Positions 37,861-51,900 of a DNA stretch of 64,000 bases are shown here, in pieces (position 1 is the first letter of the stretch; each line of letters opens with the position of its first letter). This DNA comes from Anoplolepis gracilipes. Lineage: Eukaryota > Arthropoda > Insecta > Hymenoptera > Formicidae. The notes under the pieces were generated by a model. That model saw only the letters and a list, made by a program, of their open reading frames with translations. It did no database searches and was not told the origin of the DNA. Location: positions 7,580,501 through 7,644,500 of the forward strand of contig NC_132979.1 of the NCBI RefSeq assembly GCF_047496725.1. Reading direction: 5' to 3'. A program made the translations under genes and the position numbers.

Positions 37861-39925
37861 CTAAATTCTTTTTCTTAAAAATGGACAGAAATAAAATATT
37901 TTCAGGTTTATAGATTTTGAAATACCATACATTTTATTTTGATTTTTCTTCTTATAATTTTGATTCTTATTCTAATTTTAATTTAATTACAAACCAAGAA
38001 TAGATGATCAAAATATTAGAGAAATTACATTTGGAAAAGACAAAACGATAACTTTCTATGATAAATTTCTGTGTTAGATTATCACATTTCTGAGTGATTT
38101 ATTGATTGCGTCGACCTAATTTGATAGCAAACAGTTGTTATTATTAAAATACTACTATTAAATATATTAAAATATAGTATAAATATAAATATACAAAATA
38201 TATATAAAATATATAATAAATATAATATAAATATATATCATTATTAAATTAAAAAATTACATATTATGGATCTTTCACGTTAGATCTCTGATTAGATACG
38301 TTGATTACGACAATATATAAAAAGGTTTCCTATTTATATCCAAAATATGAAGAGCAAATTGACCGAGAGATTTCATGCAATCGATGTTATGTAATGACTT
38401 AATGGAATGACGTAGCAAAGTGATTCGACAGATGTTGGAATAGATACGCGCAAGGACGGATTACATGTAGTTAACAATGCTGCTGACAAAGTTCAATATA
38501 GCGGACTATTTAGCAGCGATGGCAGTTGCGGCTTATGAATCATGAATTTGCAAAATTTGCATCAAACGCGAGTTGAATGCTGCTTATCCTTAAAACGACT
38601 CGCTCGCTTCCTTCAAGTTGCCACCATTTCTAGGCAGAAAAACGCAAGACCAGCGGGCAAAAGTGCGTGTGTGCGCCCACATACAAACGTGCGTGGGAAG
38701 TAATTTTATAAGCAGTGATGCAATAGGGAGGCAACGACAGATTATACATATTTCACTCTAACATTGCTGAGAGATTCGTCCCGACTCCGTTACGATCCAT
38801 TTAATTCTAATGTCTGTGGGAGCCGAGCTGTCGTAATAATTGCGTTTTATAAAAAAAAAAGAAAGACGAAAAAAAAAAAAAATAACAGACACGCAGAACT
38901 TTCTCTCTCGCAAACGAAGCAGCAGAGTGCCAATTGAATAATGAAGGCTTAACAGACTTGCCTAATAGAGTTGTATCGCAAATCTGCTTTAATTCGGTGA
39001 CGTGATAGGCAAATAATATTTTCGTGTGATCATCGCGTGAAATGCGAATTTTCACGGTGACAGAGCAAGGCGTGCCAATTTACCATGTAAATTTGCGGGC
39101 TGGACATAAGTCAGCTGCGCGACCGGTCAACTTCGCGCCGGCATTCCGTTAGCATATACCCACGCGATTTGCATAATTACATATATTTCTTGGTGTTACA
39201 TATCGAGAGATGTGTTTCTCTTTCTGCTCCTTCCTCAAAAGCCTCTTAGGGGATAATAATTTTATTTCTAAATTAATTTTGAAGAGATTTATAAAGAGGA
39301 TTTTTAAATCTTGATCTTAATTTTCCTCCTCTACCTTCTTCAAAAATCTCTTCAACTCTTAAGGGATAATAACTTTATTTTTAGGCTGATTTTAAAAAGA
39401 TTTTCCAGAATTTTAATCTGGATTTTCAAGTTCCTTCTCTTCCTTCTTGAAAAATCTCTTTACCTTTTATGGGATAATAACTTTATTTTTAAACTGATTT
39501 TAAAGGATTTTCCAAATTTTTTATCTAGAATTTTTTCATTTGGTACAAAACCTGTAAATCAAATAATTAAAAATCTCGATATTTTAATATAAAAATAATT
39601 ATTTTCAGTATTAATTGATTTTTAGCGTTTCACAAATTAAAATAGATATTTTAATCTTTCCATCTGGATGAAGATTGTGAAACATAAACGCTTGAAAGTA
39701 AATTCGTTTCATAAGAAGTAAACTACTTTTATGACCTTAAGAGAGAACAAAATATTCATGGGATAAAATTCAAATTTTGCACAATACTGGAATAATAAAA
39801 ATATTTTTTAAAACATAACTCTTGGAATGAAGATACTATCGCCTATGAATAATTGAAGCTATGTAAACGCAATGTTTGCGCGATAGGAACGTCCCGCGAA
39901 CAGTTATCGACGTTTTTTCGCGGAA
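37861..39925. other. Spacer upstream of LUBEL
   Basis: AT-rich, with the three-copy degenerate repeat at 39250-39560. No coding signal. Confidence 0.6.
39250..39560. repeat. Degenerate tandem repeat, three copies of about 110 bp
   Basis: GGGATAATAA-TTTATTT recurs at about 39250, 39363 and 39471, each preceded by a CCTTCTTC/AAAAATCTCTT block and followed by TTTTCCA or similar. Copies are about 75-85 percent alike by eye. A 93-codon frame here is incidental. Confidence 0.7.
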
Positions 39926-39933
39926 TATAAAAG
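39926..39933 (+). promoter_or_regulatory. TATA box candidate for LUBEL
   Basis: TATAAAAG lies at 39926-39933, and about 25-30 bp on is ACAGTTTAGC, which resembles an arthropod initiator. The following 260 nt are GC-rich, contain a single ATG before the chosen start, and end in a strong donor (AAC before GTGAGT at 40218). This fits a short first exon. No cap-site data are available to me. Confidence 0.45.
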
Positions 39934-39955
39934 CCTAAACTACACAACAGTTTAG

Positions 39956-40217
39956 CTTCTAACGCGACGTCTGTTCTAACAAATCCAAACTACACGACAG
40001 CGGCGTCGCGATATATTTACGCGAACGGGGAGACTCGCGCCGACGAGGAACGGTGGTGGCAGCGGTCCAGCGTTCCGGAAATAGATTTTCGGCGGCGAGA
40101 TGCAACGCCCGGCAAACGAATCTCGGAGAGGCCACACCAGCACAGAGGCGGCCAGTACCAGTTCCCGAGGAAAACCGGAAGAATCGAAGCCGCGCCGGCG
40201 AGGTGTCCTACATGAAC
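39956..40217 (+). other. LUBEL: Probable LUBEL first exon (5' UTR plus start codon)
   Basis: The exon is mostly 5' UTR. Its last two codons, ATG AAC at 40212-40217, join in frame to the second coding exon to read MNNPGAERWRPMAISNPS. The join is supported by phase and by the protein-like look of the sequence, not by alignment. If it is wrong, the next in-frame ATG is at 42948. Confidence 0.5.
40100..40217 (+). other. Upstream ORF overlapping the LUBEL start
   Basis: An ATG at 40100 opens a frame (MQRPANES...) that differs from the LUBEL frame. After splicing to 42921 it ends at TGA 42932-42934, about 43 codons in all, so it would overlap the main start codon. This arrangement usually lowers initiation at the downstream ATG. 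Confidence 0.4.
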
Positions 40218-40236
40218 GTGAGTGCCGATATCCGTC

Positions 40237-40279
<43 letters not shown>

Positions 40280-40979
40280 CTACCCTTCCTCGGTGCATCG
40301 TTTCCTCGATGACTATTTGCGGCTGCCGACATGACACTCGGGAAACCTCCCCTAACAGTTATCCCCTATATCGTCGTGTTCTAGCACCGTTTGTTCTCTC
40401 CGTCTAATAATTGGGAGATAAAAGAGCTTGCGATCAAGACAACAAGAGAGGGCTGCGATTTTCCTTATAAATGTCATCTCAGATAAATATAAAATCATAG
40501 AGACATCTTTTCCGAAAATAAAAGAGTGATCGATTCCCGAGAGATCTCAGTGTTTTGTCCACAGTTTACGAGACAATCGAGATCGAGTGCCCCGTCTCAG
40601 ACATTAGATACAGATGATCTAAATCGGAGCTCGCGTAGTGCATCGACTCCGAAATGCGCGTCGGAAGATAGAATAGAAAATGCATTTAACTTTGTTCGTG
40701 AGACCTAATGCGGATCTCGACGAGTGCCTTTCAATCTTAAGACCGGATGAGCTCGATCAAATTACTCTCGGCACATCTCAAATATCTTATATCGTACAAA
40801 GGATTACTGATAACGCGATCGAACTCGTCTCGTAAAAAACACAACTATTAACATCATATCTCTCTCTCTCCCTCTCTCTCTGTCTACTTATTTTTTGTAT
40901 AAAAACAAATTTTGATAAGATATTTTTTATTCATAATATATTAATATTATATATAATATATATTATATGTATATTTTTT

Positions 40980-41028
<49 letters not shown>

Positions 41029-44000
41029 ATAAATATTATATATATTATTGATATTTTTTATAAAAATATATGATCAAAAAATAGAAAATCTTTTCATTCA
41101 AACTCAATTTAATTATAACAGAAAATTTACAGAATATTCAATTTCAATATTTATTATTTTAAAATATTCTGTTTATTAAAAATGAAGGGAAGAATCTACC
41201 TGGAAAATAATTATGTTATTCAAGTTTTTGCTTCGCGATTGCCAGTCTTGTAGCGTCGCATTTACGCAGTTATCTTCTATATGCGGGTACCAGTTTATTT
41301 TCTCTAAAATGAGAAGTAACAAAAGATAAAGCGCAGAATTCTCACACTTGTGCTATGCGGAAGGTTACGTTGGTCAATTAACGTGTACGCGTTATCTGTA
41401 CTCCGACTGTGTGACAGTTGCTTCCGGTTTGAAGAACCCTTATCGGAGAGATTGTACTTTGCATACTAATACCATTATCTAATTATTCTGAAATTATGCG
41501 TTATTGTGGGAAAATGTGACGAAAACATAAGCGGTTCTTCAAATTGCCTGCAGTATGCTTCGATTCTAAACACTAATCAAATGCGGGAGACGTGTCTGAG
41601 GGTTTGAAAAAGAAGTTTTACGAGCAGAAATTCTCTTGGATAAACTAGAAGTTGGATGATTTCCAACTTGCACATAGACGTGTGCAATTTCAGCGAGAAA
41701 TAGTCTTGCGATGAGCACTCAATTTGCATTTCTTTTTCCTTTTTCTGATCTCGTCGCGCTTTGAGACAAAATATATCAGGATGGAAAGAAATAAAGTTGA
41801 GTGAGCAAAGAGAAAGAAGATATTTATTTCTAACAGAGTATAAACAAATATAATAATTATTGCAAATATATATTTGTTTAATTGCAACAAAAAATTCAAC
41901 TATCTATTTCCTTTTCATCATCGTGATATTACGTTATGAAAGTTTTAATAAAAAGCGTTTCAAGATGCAATTTGTGCATCTCTCATGTGGATTTTCGTGG
42001 ATTCATCGGGAATTCTGCGCTACAAAATACATACAAAAACATCTGCGCAAGAAGAACGGAAGAAAGTGAATGTTCTAAAGATACGAACGGTTCTAATTCA
42101 AGAAACTAATTCGCGTGCGAAACGACAAGGCTACGTTTGTCTAAGATTATATGTGCGCCTTCAATCGATCGAATTCTCTGATGCAATAATAAAGAAGCGC
42201 GATAGAGGAAGCGAGTGGGAGGATGATGAGACTCTTAATAAATGAATAAAAATTAATCTCGAGTATTTGTGAAGCCGATTTATATATTTAGATCCGCTTC
42301 TTATTTAATTACCAGTCCGTTGTTCACAGAAATAAGATCGGAAATATATCTCGAATTTAAATCCGTCACGAAACGCGCTCGATATTTCACGTAGGACGAA
42401 GGGTACCGTCGTCGCTGTCACCCACGCGGAGAAAAATGTGTCGCACACATACACACACACACACACATCCCGCTGCCTCGACTTTATTTCTAGACGCGGA
42501 ACACGCCGCTTTTTCCCGGCAGCAGAAATAGATCCCCGGTCGGTCCCGGCTTCCGGCGTACTGGATCGCCGTTCTGACGTCACGCTTTCCCCGCGACGAT
42601 GCCTACTTTGGGAAAAATTTATTACACAGTCGAGATTATTCGGGGGCCTTATAAGCGCGAGCCTACAAGCTGTGATGACATCAATTCACACTTGGCACTT
42701 GATTATGGCGGTAGAAGTTTGCCAGACTTCTTCCTAGGAAATCCTCTCTAGGCTTCGATGAAATATTTAGCTCTGTACAATTAGGAATTAAATTTGCAAT
42801 TGTAATATTTTTTTTTTTTTTTTTTTATATAAAAAATTCTTGTAATATTTTGATAAATGCTTCCGAAATACTCTGTCGTTTTGAAAATATTGTGAAGAAA
42901 ATTCTGCCTCTATTTTCTAGAATCCGGGAGCTGAAAGATGGCGACCGATGGCCATATCGAATCCGTCCACCAAGCTGCGGATGGCGAGATCCATGCCCCA
43001 TTGGGTCATGGTATGTTTCCATAGATTTTTATTTCCTCCCGATATTTAGCAAAATAATTTATTTGCAGCGCAGCTTATTTTTATTGAATTTTCTCGCGAC
43101 GAACAAATCTCAATTTATTATATTTGCATATTGATACAGTATCTCTAACGGCGTATATATTTAAAAAAGACGCAGCAGCAACAGCGAGAAACGGAGCAGC
43201 AGCAGCAGCAGCAGCAACGACGACCCCCGACACCCCCGAAAGTCCCACCGCCGTCGCTCTCCGGGGACTGTGGTGACCCCGACTACGAGATCATCGAGTT
43301 TCCGACCCAGAAGTCACCCCCGACACCCCAGTGGAACGTCGGTAAGTGCGCCCTGTGCGGCACCGAGAACGTGTTCGCGCGATGCGACACGTGCCGCGAA
43401 AACTTCTGCGAGGCCTGCGACGACATGAATCACAAGCACCCGAAGCGAAAGGGCCACGTTCGCAGGAGGATCCTGACCGACAACGCGAGCAGGAGCAGAC
43501 CGCCGCTTCCGCCGAAGGGGGAGCACCTGACGTGTTCGCCGCCGGTGCCACCACCCCGAAGGAATCGCAAGGCTACCCAGGTAGGCTGCGTCCTCGCCTG
43601 AAACTGCAAACTCCGTCAAATCTTGTTCCAGGCAAGATCACCTGTTTGTGCGATCCGCACGAGTCCTACCCCAGCCGAGGATCCTTCCATTCGAGCTCGA
43701 TGGAGATAGGGTTGCGACTGGCGAGAACTCGGCGATCGAGCTTCCCATCTCTCGGCGAGATTGGATCGGTGACTGACTCACAGAAGCTGTTTATCGTCGT
43801 TTATCCGACCTCGTCTCCGTCGGTGCTCTCCCTTCCTGATCCAACGAAATGCCACGATTTTTACGACGTTGTTGGTTACAACACGATGACGTAGCTTTAA
43901 CTCGAAACGTCACACCGAGGCAGCCGAGAGCTTTTCTTATTATTGTCCTCTTGCAAGCTTCGAGAAATGATCGTTATTCTCTTTCTCTTTACATTTATTA

Positions 44001-45839
44001 GATTTTACTTTACGTTCAGACTTTATTGTACACATGTTGTCGTTGATGTTTTTTAATACACCATGTTACCGCAAAACACTGATGCCGTATTCACTGAACC
44101 TGTTCTCTCTTTCCAGTTTCATCGTTTCACGTAATGACGCGGAAAAGACGGACGTTGGCGCGTCGGCGCCGTAATGTCGTAATGTCGGACATTTGTCGTG
44201 CCGTGTAATCGGATCGTTTACCGCGAATGATTTTCCGCGGGGGGCGGTGAATATGGCAGGTTGAACGGTGAACACGGTGAACACGATCACGATCCTTTAT
44301 CGACGACGTATCAATCCGTATTTCTCTTTGGTTTTTTTGTACACCGTTACAGGTATCATCCTGATTGATTTTCACACTCGGTGTGTCAATTTCTTTTCAG
44401 CATGTACGTACTAGACGGACTGGATCCATCCATTAGCTGAACCTGCCACGTCTAAAATAATAATCTTACACGACGTGTTTGATTCGCTAGATTTTTATTT
44501 GTCATATTTTTCATGCAAGGCTCTTTCTATGTATCTGTATTTATTCATTTATTTTTATATTTTTTTTAGAAGAGACTCTGTTTTTCTAGAGATGATTCGT
44601 CCATCACAGTCCATGATTATCCACATGTCTGATCCACGTTTTTTCTTTATTTAATGACATATCAACGCAGTTTCGCGAACATCTAGAGTCCTCGACAATC
44701 CCGAGCGCTGTTCCTTCATTCACGATATATAATTAAATCCAAGTTTCGCGCTTAGGCTAACGATAAGTCGGCGCTAGTCAAAGGCTCTACACATCTCCCT
44801 TTGCTCGACAAGGTCGGGAGCTTGAAGCGCAACCTCGCCAACCCGAAAGCACCGCCGGATTCAAGAGTGTCGAAGTCTACGAATACTTTAAACACATCCT
44901 CCAACGATGCTTCAGGAACAGACAAAATGTCTACTCTACAAGTGAGAAGTTATATAAATCTTTCTTAATTGTTAAAAAAAATTAATGAATTAATTTTTAA
45001 GGTAAAAAATCCAGGGGATTATTAGAATATTTGAAAAATTATAAAGCTTATTTACAAATAGATAAGAATCAAATAACAATTATTTCTACAGATTTAATTC
45101 ATTAATTAATTCGCAAAAGCTAACTTTTATTTTGATTTGGTAAAATTATTCGAATTATAAATGTGCCTCATTTTTATTCATTAAACATTTTGGATGTATT
45201 TCTTTTTGCATCGTTACTTAACTTCGAAATCTGAAAAGCAGACGATCTATTATTTATCTTAAAAATTGGAGCATCAAACACTGTGAATTATTTTCAGGAA
45301 AGATACAGAAAATACCAGGAGGCGATGAGAGCTCAAGATGCGAATAGGCGACGACACCCATCCTCGGACACCTCGAGGGACACTTTGAGCGGAAGACCAC
45401 TTAGCTTAGGCAGCGTGAAACCGCCACCGCCGCTTCCACCTCCGCCTCCACCTAGGGCTATGATACAATCGGCCAGCGTTTGTGATTTAACCGCTGCTCA
45501 CATGTGGAATCCAGGAATGCATCAGGCATGTTTTATATTTTCGAACGAGTGTTTTTAGTTTTATTTTTATTATATTAATTTCTTATTTTTGATTGCTCAT
45601 CAATTTTAATCAAAGTAAATTAATTAAAAAAAAAGAAATCGACGCATTAACATCTGGCTCTTATTCGCCAAGTTTATAGTTGCTTGTTTGTAAATATTAA
45701 GAGCCTTTTATAGTCGAAGTGTTAAAAAAAAACATGTTAAAAATATAAATATGTGATTCTGAATTAACTGATTAATATTTTTTACACAAACTAAACTAGA
45801 TGTATATTTTATATACATCTTTATTTTTTTTTATATATA

Positions 45840-45912
<73 letters not shown>

Positions 45913-48900
45913 GAAAACTTGTACATAAAGTAAATTTGTTTGATACGTGAAAGTTAATTGTTTTCTTTTTATCATATTAAAAAAATTCAATTATTTTCTG
46001 TGATGCTAAAATATAATAATATTTTTTTAAATAAAATAAAATATTATTACATTACGTATAAATAAATTTCAGAATAATTTTCTCGCATTCCTTACAACAT
46101 TACAATTGTTCGCTCAATTTTATTCATTTACGTTATCAGAATAAAAATGCCACATTAATATTTTAGAACTTCTAGCTTTTGTATTAATGTTATTAAATTA
46201 ATAAAAGAAATTTTATTCGACACGTATGAAAAATATTTTTTTTATTATAATATTGTATACCTATAAATAAAATTGTTCTTCAGGCTCAGTCGATAGCACA
46301 CTTAGGACCCGGCGGGATGCCGATGATGTGGTATCCTCCGACCAATTCCTGGGACGTATCAATGAGCGGTTCCACCATGAGTCTGCATCATCCAAGCATG
46401 TGGGGATATCCCATGGGCTATCCGTCAGCGCAGATGCTTCCCCCTCATTATCCGGGATCTCTGTCTAGAGGGCACAGTCCGGCTAGGAGTGTAAAGTCCA
46501 GTAGAAGATCGAGGCAGGTGTCACCATCCCCCAGTCTGAAATCTAAAAAGTCCTACGCTTCAAGATCACGATCGAAAAGATCACCTGGATCACCGTCGGA
46601 CGCGAGTTCCGAGAATTCCGACGAGTCCGATATGGATGACAGACTCTCCCGAGGGTCCAGGAGTAGACGCGGCAGCGTATCCAGAAGCATACGACAACGA
46701 AATTATCATGACGACGATACCAGAAGTCTCATGTCTAGAAGTCGTCGAGAGTAAGTGAAAAAAAAAAGAGAAATTAAATATTTTTTAAAATATCCACTTT
46801 AATTTTCTTTAATTAAATATTTTTTCTATAAAAGTTTTATTGATATTATTAAAGTTATTTCATTTGAGATTAAAATTAAGACAGCAAAGTGTTTCTATAA
46901 AATTTCGTGCTTAAAAATATGTAAACATTGAAGAACATTTTGCAAACAATTTTGTAGATTTAAATCATTTACTATCGTGTTTGAACAACATATAATTTTG
47001 AAATTTTTACAAACTTTGCTGTTAAAGATATTTATTATATATAAACATATAATCCAATTTTTTCTTTTAGAATGATTAATTTTTTATTATAATTTGTAGA
47101 ATCTTAATTTCTGCAGTATAATATAAATTTAATTTGGTTAATATTAAGCTTGCATATTTTATATCTTCAATCACACGTTCACACTTTGACGCTTTTTCCA
47201 GGAGATTAATGTCTGAGGAGAGAGTGATGAGTACCGAGGATCAATGGTCCGAGAGTCCATCTGGTAAACGATACTCGACGCCCTCGAGAAGCTGCGACGA
47301 TCGCTCGGTTCCCAGAATAGATCGACTGGAACGCGTACAAAATGGAACTTATCGCGACCGTCGAAGACGAAGCACCGACGACGAGTCGTCCGATCGAAGG
47401 ATCAACGCGCCGAATCGAACGCGAGTGACGAGCTCGTCCGACGATCATTTCGAGAGGGTGGAGAACGCATTAAAGAGAGCGTCGTCCCTTCGTAGGGACA
47501 TAATGCTGGATGATCATCGTCGCGATTCCCGTAGGTCGTCCTTCGAGAGTGACGGTCCGGTTAGGAAGACACCTTCTCGAGATGTGACCTCCCCGAAGAG
47601 GATACCTGAACGAGCGCGCCTTTTGGAAAGGCAGTCCTCTCAAGGAGATTCGGACAGAGACAGGAATCGCGTGAATAAAAATGAAGTCGAATCACGCTCG
47701 GTGAAAAGAGAACAGCAGACTCCTGACGTCTCGCGAGAGCGCGAGAGCCACGCAAAGAGAGAGTCGTCTCAGCTCAGAAGAGACACTCTCGACGATCTAG
47801 AGAGACTCTCCACCAAACGAAGTTCCCGTAGATCCTCGGTAGAATCCGACAGTCAAGGTCTTAGAAAAACATCCTCCAACGAAACCCAGATGAAAAAAAA
47901 ATACGAGGAAAAAGCGACCGATCTTCATCTTGATCTTCAAGATCGCCAGCGATCGATCGAGAGGAATCAACAGCTCGAGAACTCTACACGAGCCGTAGAA
48001 GTTCAACAGCAGAGACAGGATAGCGTCGAAAAGAAGCAGCAGCAGCAAAAGCTGCGAAGCTCTCAGACCCGAGAGGATCCAAAAATGGCGAAGAAAGACG
48101 CGATAGTAACTGCATCGTCCAAAAAGGTCTCTTCCGAGACGGCTGGCCCGATGGAAATCCCAAAAGAGGAGTGGGCCTGCGAACACTGCACCTTCATCAA
48201 CAAGATCAAGGATCGCGTCTGCGTGGTTTGCTGTAAAACCAAGACTAGCGCGCTACCACCAAGCACCCTGAACGACGATCCGGTCGAGCTGCAAGCGTCG
48301 AAAAGCGAAGCAACGTCGAGGAACCTCCGCGATCCCGGCCCCGATCTCGAGAAGCGAGTCAATCTGTTGAAGATCTCCAACAGCGAAGAGAGCGGTGACA
48401 GCGGATCCGTCAACAAAGGTAGACCGAAGCGCAAAATCAGCTTCTCCTTCGGTACCAAGTTGTTCAAGTGACGTTTCCGGGGTCCTCGTTCTCTCCCTCC
48501 CCGCCTCTGCCCCTGTGTATTCCCGTCCAGAGAAATGCGAACGACCCAGATTATATTTGTACGCACACGCGTCTTTTCTTTTCTTTCTTTCTTTCTTTCT
48601 TTTCTTTTTATACGTAAAGCAGTGCAGTCACGAACCACTACAACTGGTTGCTCTCCATCCTTCGATGTATTCCCTTGGATGAATAATAAAGAGACATGGA
48701 AACTGTTTTTCGTACAAGGCTACAACGGGACCAAATGCATAGTCGTATTTGAAATTCGGCCATCTATCGCGTTCATGTCTGAGGCACTATATTATTCATT
48801 CAAGTGATGCGACGGTTTCAAGCACGAGCGTGCATTTGGCATATGTTCCTTTATTCCGGGGCGAACCATCGATGGAAATCACTGCCAAAGCATTTGGCTC

Positions 48901-51900
48901 GGCGATGATACAACGCGTCGACGACGCGTAAAAGATTTATTTTCCTTTTTTTTTTTTTTCCAAGATAAAAATTTCACGCGACAATAAATTTTCTCGAAAG
49001 ACTAAATTGCCCAGCTAAAATTTTAGCTCGCCAATTCTGTAGTAATTTGGATACATTATTATAACAATACACTGTTAAATTATTAATAATATTTGAATAG
49101 ATTATAATATTTGTCATAGATTACATGGCATACATTAATGAAACAATATCTTGTAAAATCGAATTTCGTAAAATTTGCCAACAGATTATTCATCATTCCT
49201 CTTTTATCATCTATTCCTCGGTTTCTAAAAATGAAATGAGAGCGTTATAAATGCGCATTCTTGGATGACCTTGAGAATGAAAATATATATATATATATAT
49301 TAAAATAAATTGTTAGAAACTCAGCAGCAATGGCTGATCATTCAGACCTCGTTCTGTCTATTTAAAACCACAATTTAAAATTATAAAATAACTTGTACTG
49401 AATGATGAAAAAATTTTGTGATTTACAGATACGATCGTTCCAGACGATTTTTTCATGGAGAATTTTACGGGATCTACAATCCCGGCTGTAACTTCGCGAA
49501 CAGAAGAAACGTCGTCGAAACCGGCAGACGTGGTGTCATCACCGATTGCTGAGAATTTGGCAGCGCCATCAGCATCAACATTGTCGTCTTCTTCGACTAG
49601 GAATATCTCCAAAATAGATACAACGCCGCAGGAGGTAAAAGCGACGCGAGGGAAACTTTTAAAGAGTCATTCGGTGTCTACGGGAACATCTCCTCCACCA
49701 CAGAACATTTCGACCCAAGTACGTGCATATCGTCTAAATAAGATAATATTTGTAATCGAAATATTCTATGAACGAATACAAACAAACAAATGATATAGAT
49801 AGGAGATTAATAAAATAATATGTATAAAATCTTTTAGACCTACGACTATCTCCCTCCGAAAGGGACTCTTGGAAGATCCGCGTCAGTGGCAACGTCAAAG
49901 AGTTATTTGTATTACGATGAAAGCGACGGAGAGGTGAGCTTAAGATTGTGATTGAATTAATAAACATAATTCAAGTTTTATCAAAGCATCCAATAAGAGC
50001 AATCGAAAGAAATAAATTCGTAATTTAATAACACAAAAAGGTCATTTACACATATATATAGTTTATTATAATAATTATATAATATATACATGTATATATA
50101 TTTTAATATGACATATAATTATATAATATGTATTTAAATAATTATATACAATTTATATATTTATATAATTAATTATATAATTATCTTCACTATTTACCAT
50201 ATTTATTTACATAATTATAGCAAATAAAATATATATATTCAACAAATACGAATTATAATGAATAGCTGAAAGTAATGAGTAAAATATAAGATATATATAT
50301 ATGTATAAATAAAGATTAAAAGACGTATGTTGGATGCCAATTATCAAATAAAATACACTTTTTCTTATTTTCGCGTTGCCACGATCGATCGCGTTCTAGT
50401 GAAAAGACAAGGGGGAGCGTCTGTTTCAGGAGCAGACCAGATTCGCAAACAGTCCCGATCTGTATCCGCGGGCTTTTCAGGAACAGCAACTGATGATATC
50501 CAATCAGAGAAGCAGAGAACGGACCAGAAGAAACTCCATCGACTCGTCTCATCTCTATTATCGTTCCAGGGTATAACTCCGCTAAACTTGCTTACAATCC
50601 AAGGGCTTTTTGTATACTTCGTCGATCCTTAATCCAATCCAGTCGCAATAATTAGCCTCGGTGTGAACGTATAGGCAGGGTGATATTTTTATTTCGTTTT
50701 TTTTTTTTTTCTAGCAACGTCCAACCGCTTAAATAGACGACTTGTCATATATTTATCACGCTTATTCACAAAGTGCGTTTCCAGCTACAACTAAATATAA
50801 TTCTAATATTAATCTATAGCCACGCATTTAACAGCAAATATCAAAGATAATAATCTACGGATGGAGGAACCCTGCGATGTTGACTAGCCATAAATTAAGT
50901 AACACCGTCTATTGTGTCGTCCTTTTCGCCGATTCCAATAAAACGATCTCCAACGGCGACGTAATTGCCACATTTCAGGAACCCAGTCAACCGAGATTTG
51001 CGGAAGCAGGTGCCAGTTCCAGCCAGCATGGGGTTTCCACGTTGACCCGTCAGGGATTGGAGATCGTGGAGCTTCTGCGAGAAGCCGAGAGGCAGGGATT
51101 CACAACCGATGACGTTCAGGTCGCGTTGGCTCAAGGAGCCTCAAATCCGATCGAGTGGCTTCACACGCAGTGGCCGCACCTTGTGGAGACGGTGCGGGTC
51201 CTGGTGACCGCTCAGGGCAAGGAACTGCGGGAGAACAGCATCGGCGTGCTGTCACCAGCCGAGGCGAGAGAGGCTCTACGATCGGCCAAGGGTGACGTGT
51301 GGAACGCTGTCGCGACCGCCATTCAGCGCAGGCAGCAGAAAGTGCGTATAAAATAAGCAGGCGCGACAACTCTTCGCTCGACGAGCGAACGATCCGTTGT
51401 CATCCCCTCCCTCCCTCGATTGTCGACAGTGCCAGCAGATCACAGCGAGGGGAAACTTTGCGCTCGCGGACGTCGTCAGAGCTCTCGATAACAACGCCGG
51501 GCTCGAGGACGCCGCTTTGCTCGAGCTGCAGAAAAATCAGCTCAAGCCCTTCTTAATGAGGATCTGGGGTCCTCCGGTCGGGGTGGAGAACGATGAGGCT
51601 GCACCGCACGAAGGTTAGTGGATACTCTCGACCTAATTATTTTTATTAACGATTTCCAATATCTTTTTTTTTTTTTTTTTTTTTTTTTTATTACTTTAGG
51701 TACGTCAGTATTGTTTTACTTAATAAGCATGATACGCTTTAGGTTTCTTTTTACTTTTTAACATTTCATCGCGCATTTTTAAAACATAAAAGCGACTTTG
51801 GTTAATTATACATTTTGTATAAAATGTAGAATAGAAATTTGACTAATTAGAATTGCTTGATATTGAATATTTATTATTACTTATTATACAAGTTCTGTAT

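Larger units (their letters stand above)
40218..42920 (+). other. LUBEL intron 1
   Basis: 2.7 kb starting with GTGAGT. Contains GA and TA tracts and a GC-richer patch at 42370-42720. Frames here do not resemble known proteins. Confidence 0.5.

Noticed and set aside
42850..43134. 94-codon frame over LUBEL exon 2
   Set aside because: Wrong frame; the phase-compatible reading is NPGAERWRPMAISNPS.
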